A stretch of 5,108 bases of DNA, from assembly GCA_027489195.1 (NCBI GenBank), contig JAIYAG010000434.1:1-5108 (forward strand). Direction: 5' to 3'. Positions 3,247-5,108 of the stretch are shown one piece after another. Source of the DNA: Burkholderiales bacterium (GTDB lineage Bacteria > Pseudomonadota > Gammaproteobacteria > Burkholderiales > Burkholderiaceae_E). A program made the position numbers and the translations under genes. The notes under the pieces were generated by a model. It had not been told where the DNA came from. It ran no database searches and saw only the letters and a program-made list of their open reading frames with translations. Position 1 is the first letter of the stretch. Each line of letters opens with the position of its first letter.

Positions 3247-5108
3247 ATGAAGCGAGACACCTACCCCGACCCGTCCGCCGTGACGTCCGCCGTGACGTCC
3301 GCAGCACTGGCCGCCGAGCCGCCCCCCGATGCCGAGCTGCCGCCCCAGGAGGTCGCCACCGAGGTCCTGCTCGAGAAGTACGCCAAGCGCGACGAGCGCA
3401 CCGCGGCCGAGGTGCTCGGGCGCACCGCGCGGGCGCTCGCCCGCGACGACGCGCAGGCCGCCCGCTTCGCCGAGGCGATGCGCGAGGGCTTCGTGCCAGG
3501 CGGGCGCATCGCGTCGGCGGCCGGCACCGGCATCCAGGCGACGCTGATCAACTGCTTCGTGCAGCCCATCGGCGATCACATGGCGGGCGAGGACGACGGC
3601 GTGCCCAGCATCATGCGCGCGCTCGAGCAGTCGGCCGAGACCATGCGCCGCGGCGGCGGCGTCGGCTACGACTTCTCGTCGATCCGGCCGGCCGGCGCGA
3701 TCGTGCGCGGCACGGCGTCGCGCGCCTCGGGACCGGTCAGCTACATGCGCGTGTTCGATGCGATGTGCAAGACCGTCGAGAGCGCCGGCGCACGGCGCGG
3801 CGCGCAGATGGGCGTGCTGCGCTGCGACCATCCCGACATCGAGGCCTTCGTCACCGCCAAGCGTACGCCGGGCGAGCTCACGCAGTTCAACGTCAGCGTC
3901 GCGGTCACCGACGCGCTGATGCGCGCGGTCGAGGCCGACGCCGACTTCGAGCTCGTCCACCGGGCCGAACCCTCCGAGGGTGTCCCCGGCGCGCGTCGCC
4001 GCGACGACGGGCTCTGGGTCTACCGCAGCGTGCGCGCCCGCGCGCTGTGGGACCTGGTGATGCGCTCGGCGTACGGCTACGCCGAGCCGGGCGTGCTCTT
4101 CATCGACACCGTCAACGCGCGCAACAACCTGTCGTACTGCGAGACGATCGTCGCGAGCAATCCGTGCGTGACGGGCGATACCTGGGTGATGACCGCCGAC
4201 GGCCCGCGCACCGTGGCGCAGCTGATCGGCCGCCCGTCGACGCTGCTCGTCGACGGGCGGTGCTGGTCGACAGATCCGCGCGGCTTCTTCGCAACCGGCC
4301 GCAAGCCGGTTCTGCGGCTGCGGACGACCGAAGGCCATTCGCTGCGCCTCACCGCGGACCATCCGGTCTGGCGGGTCGGAGCCGGCGTCACCGGTTGGGT
4401 CGAGGCGGGGCGCCTGACGCCCGGCGAGCGAATCCGCCTGAACGACCATCGATCGCTCGACGGCTGGACCGGAGACGGCGACGCCGATGACGGATACCTG
4501 CTCGGTCTGCTGATCGGGGACGGCGCGTTCGGCAGTCGGGGCGCCACGCTGAGCGTCTGGGACACGGGCTTCGCGCGCTACGCCGACGGCACCCCGGCAT
4601 GTTCGGGCGCCGCGGCTGCGGTCATGGCCCGCGCCGAACACGCATTGCGCCACTACCCGCACCGAAGCGACTTTCGAGGCTGGATGGAGGTGCCCGGGCG
4701 CGGCGAGTTCCGGATGTCGACCCGCGCGCTCACCGATCTCGCGGCGCGCTACGGCATCGTGCCGGGCACCAAGCGCATCGGCCCCGTCATCGAGCGCGCC
4801 TCTTCCGACTTCCAGCGCGGTCTGCTCCGAGCCCTGTTCGATGCCGACGGCAGCGTCCAGGGGACCCAGGCGAAGGGAGTCAGCGTTCGGCTGTCGCAGA
4901 GCGACCTCGACACGCTGCACGCGGTCCAGCGGATGCTGCTTAGGCTGGGCATCGCGTCGAGCGTGTACGAACGCCGTCGCGTCGCGGGCGCGCGCGTGCT
5001 CCCAGACGGCCGAGGCGGGCATGCGCTGTACCCGACCCTACCGCAGCACGAGCTGGTGGTCGCACGCGAGAACCTCGCGCGCTTCGCCGACATCGTCGGC
5101 TTCGAGGA
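3247..5108 (+). CDS. nrdJ: Adenosylcobalamin-dependent (class II) ribonucleotide reductase with an intein; C-terminus outside the window
   Basis: NrdJ reduces ribonucleotides to deoxyribonucleotides by a B12-generated thiyl radical and needs no oxygen. The frame is open for 620 codons to the window end without a stop. Residues 1-306 are host protein. Its class II features are ATEVLLEKYAKRDE (37-50), GFVPGGRIASAAGTG (81-95), TLINCFVQP with redox Cys103, RRGGGVGYDFSSIRPAGA (134-151), SAGARRGAQMGVLRCDHPDIEAF (179-201), QFNVSV and LFIDTVNARNN (284-294), then CETIVASNP (298-306). The thiyl-radical motif NPCGE is expected next, but an intein starts at 307 instead and host sequence has not resumed by the edge. 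The ATG at 3247 has no good Shine-Dalgarno sequence. Homology begins near residue 37, and residues 10-20 come from a 12-bp DNA repeat, so the start is less certain than the identity. Only 15 of the 306 host codons end in A or T. Confidence 0.93.
   Translation, partial: MKRDTYPDPSAVTSAVTSAALAAEPPPDAELPPQEVATEVLLEKYAKRDERTAAEVLGRTARALARDDAQAARFAEAMREGFVPGGRIASAAGTGIQATLINCFVQPIGDHMAGEDDGVPSIMRALEQSAETMRRGGGVGYDFSSIRPAGAIVRGTASRASGPVSYMRVFDAMCKTVESAGARRGAQMGVLRCDHPDIEAFVTAKRTPGELTQFNVSVAVTDALMRAVEADADFELVHRAEPSEGVPGARRRDDGLWVYRSVRARALWDLVMRSAYGYAEPGVLFIDTVNARNNLSYCETIVASNPCVTGDTWVMTADGPRTVAQLIGRPSTLLVDGRCWSTDPRGFFATGRKPVLRLRTTEGHSLRLTADHPVWRVGAGVTGWVEAGRLTPGERIRLNDHRSLDGWTGDGDADDGYLLGLLIGDGAFGSRGATLSVWDTGFARYADGTPACSGAAAAVMARAEHALRHYPHRSDFRGWMEVPGRGEFRMSTRALTDLAARYGIVPGTKRIGPVIERASSDFQRGLLRALFDADGSVQGTQAKGVSVRLSQSDLDTLHAVQRMLLRLGIASSVYERRRVAGARVLPDGRGGHALYPTLPQHELVVARENLARFADIVGFE
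3273..3302 (+). repeat. 12-bp direct repeat in the nrdJ N-terminal codons
   Basis: GTCCGCCGTGAC occurs at 3273-3284 and 3285-3296, followed by a half copy GTCCGC at 3297-3302. The period is four codons, so a copy gain or loss would stay in frame. It encodes SAVTSAVTSA in the unconserved N-terminal extension and contains two GTG triplets in frame (3280, 3292) that could act as alternative starts. It probably reflects replication slippage in a tolerant region. Confidence 0.8.
4165..5108 (+). mobile_element. Intein with LAGLIDADG homing endonuclease domain, inserted in nrdJ (C-terminal part outside the window)
   Basis: This in-frame element removes itself from the NrdJ precursor by protein splicing. 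Its endonuclease would copy the gene into intein-free alleles. Block A is CVTGDTWVMTADG (307-319), with Cys1 = Cys307. Block B is GHSLRLTADHPVW (363-375), with the TxxH residues Thr369 and His372. The endonuclease core follows. Block C is YLLGLLIGDGAF (417-428, Asp425), block D is TKRIGPVI (508-515, Lys509), block E is LLRALFDADGSV (526-537, Asp534), and block H is around MLLRLGIASSVY (563-574). These 314 residues contain no stop. Blocks F and G, with the penultimate His and terminal Asn, lie beyond base 5108 and could not be checked. By hand count 41 of 314 codons end in A or T (13%), against 15 of 306 (5%) in the host part. That fits later acquisition. Confidence 0.93.
4230..4260 (+). repeat. 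Perfect 13-bp inverted repeat inside the intein reading frame
   Basis: CCGCCCGTCGACG (4230-4242) and CGTCGACGGGCGG (4248-4260) are exact reverse complements around a 5-base loop, CTGCT. The stem encodes intein residues 328-338 (GRPSTLLVDGR), between blocks A and B. A second perfect stem follows: 7 bp, AACCGGC/GCCGGTT at 4293-4299/4305-4311. A 13-bp perfect stem in coding DNA is more than local GC content would usually give. It could slow ribosomes just after the intein N-terminus, but no function is established. Confidence 0.8.

Noticed and set aside
1568..3250. A 560-codon plus-strand frame overlapping oxyR and antisense to dsbB
   Set aside because: It runs in a different frame from oxyR, which has diagnostic OxyR motifs, and crosses dsbB in antisense. 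It is dominated by Arg, Ala and Gly and has no domain signature.
831..3260. An uninterrupted minus-strand frame of 809 codons that contains ahpC and extends far upstream through the oxyR and dsbB region
   Set aside because: Only the last 187 codons resemble a protein (AhpC, with its own start and ribosome-binding site). The rest is antisense or out of frame to oxyR and dsbB and is arginine/proline/alanine-rich, as expected when stops are rare in high-GC DNA.
2893..5022. A 709-codon minus-strand frame opposite nrdJ
   Set aside because: It is antisense to a well-supported gene, has no recognisable motif, and has the composition of a shadow frame. It shows only that stops are scarce here.
4165..5108. 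Reading the non-NrdJ sequence after NP as a frameshift, gene end or separate downstream gene
   Set aside because: The frame is continuous, and the sequence begins at the exact residue boundary with intein block A followed by block B and both LAGLIDADG motifs in order. An intein explains it fully.

Overview
The window looks like a piece of a high-GC proteobacterial chromosome. Gene content, the Pseudomonas-like AhpC and the class II ribonucleotide reductase all suggest a betaproteobacterium, probably Burkholderiales. That placement is inferred from protein resemblance and base composition, not from a marker gene. Every confident gene handles thiols or disulfides.

Layout, left to right. (1) Bases 1-645, minus: the N-terminal 215 residues of AhpF, running off the left edge. 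(2) Bases 646-830: a gap packed with stem-loops. (3) Bases 831-1394, minus: complete ahpC. (4) Bases 1395-1583: a divergent control region with three 13-bp tandem repeats in the ahpC leader and an AT-richer, palindrome-containing segment next to oxyR. (5) Bases 1584-2516, plus: complete oxyR. (6) Bases 2531-3061, minus: complete dsbB, convergent with oxyR. (7) Bases 3062-3246: a divergent GC-rich gap. (8) Bases 3247 to the right edge, plus: nrdJ, the coenzyme-B12-dependent (class II) ribonucleotide reductase, interrupted at residue 307 by an intein. The intein still continues at the right edge.

How the genes fit together: OxyR senses peroxide through Cys203/Cys212 and would control the divergent ahpC-ahpF unit. 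AhpC reduces peroxides and AhpF recycles it. DsbB reoxidises DsbA and passes electrons to quinone. NrdJ makes deoxyribonucleotides by thiyl-radical chemistry. The first four are a classical arrangement and I do not claim a new system.

The most interesting item is the LAGLIDADG intein in NrdJ. It sits directly before the active-site cysteine of the NPC(GE) motif. It has recognisable N-terminal splicing blocks and both endonuclease motifs, uses A/T-ending codons more than twice as often as its host gene, and carries a perfect 13-bp inverted repeat near its start. The next most interesting are the stem-loop cluster between ahpC and ahpF and the repeats in the ahpC leader. I saw no tRNA, rRNA, CRISPR array or insertion sequence.
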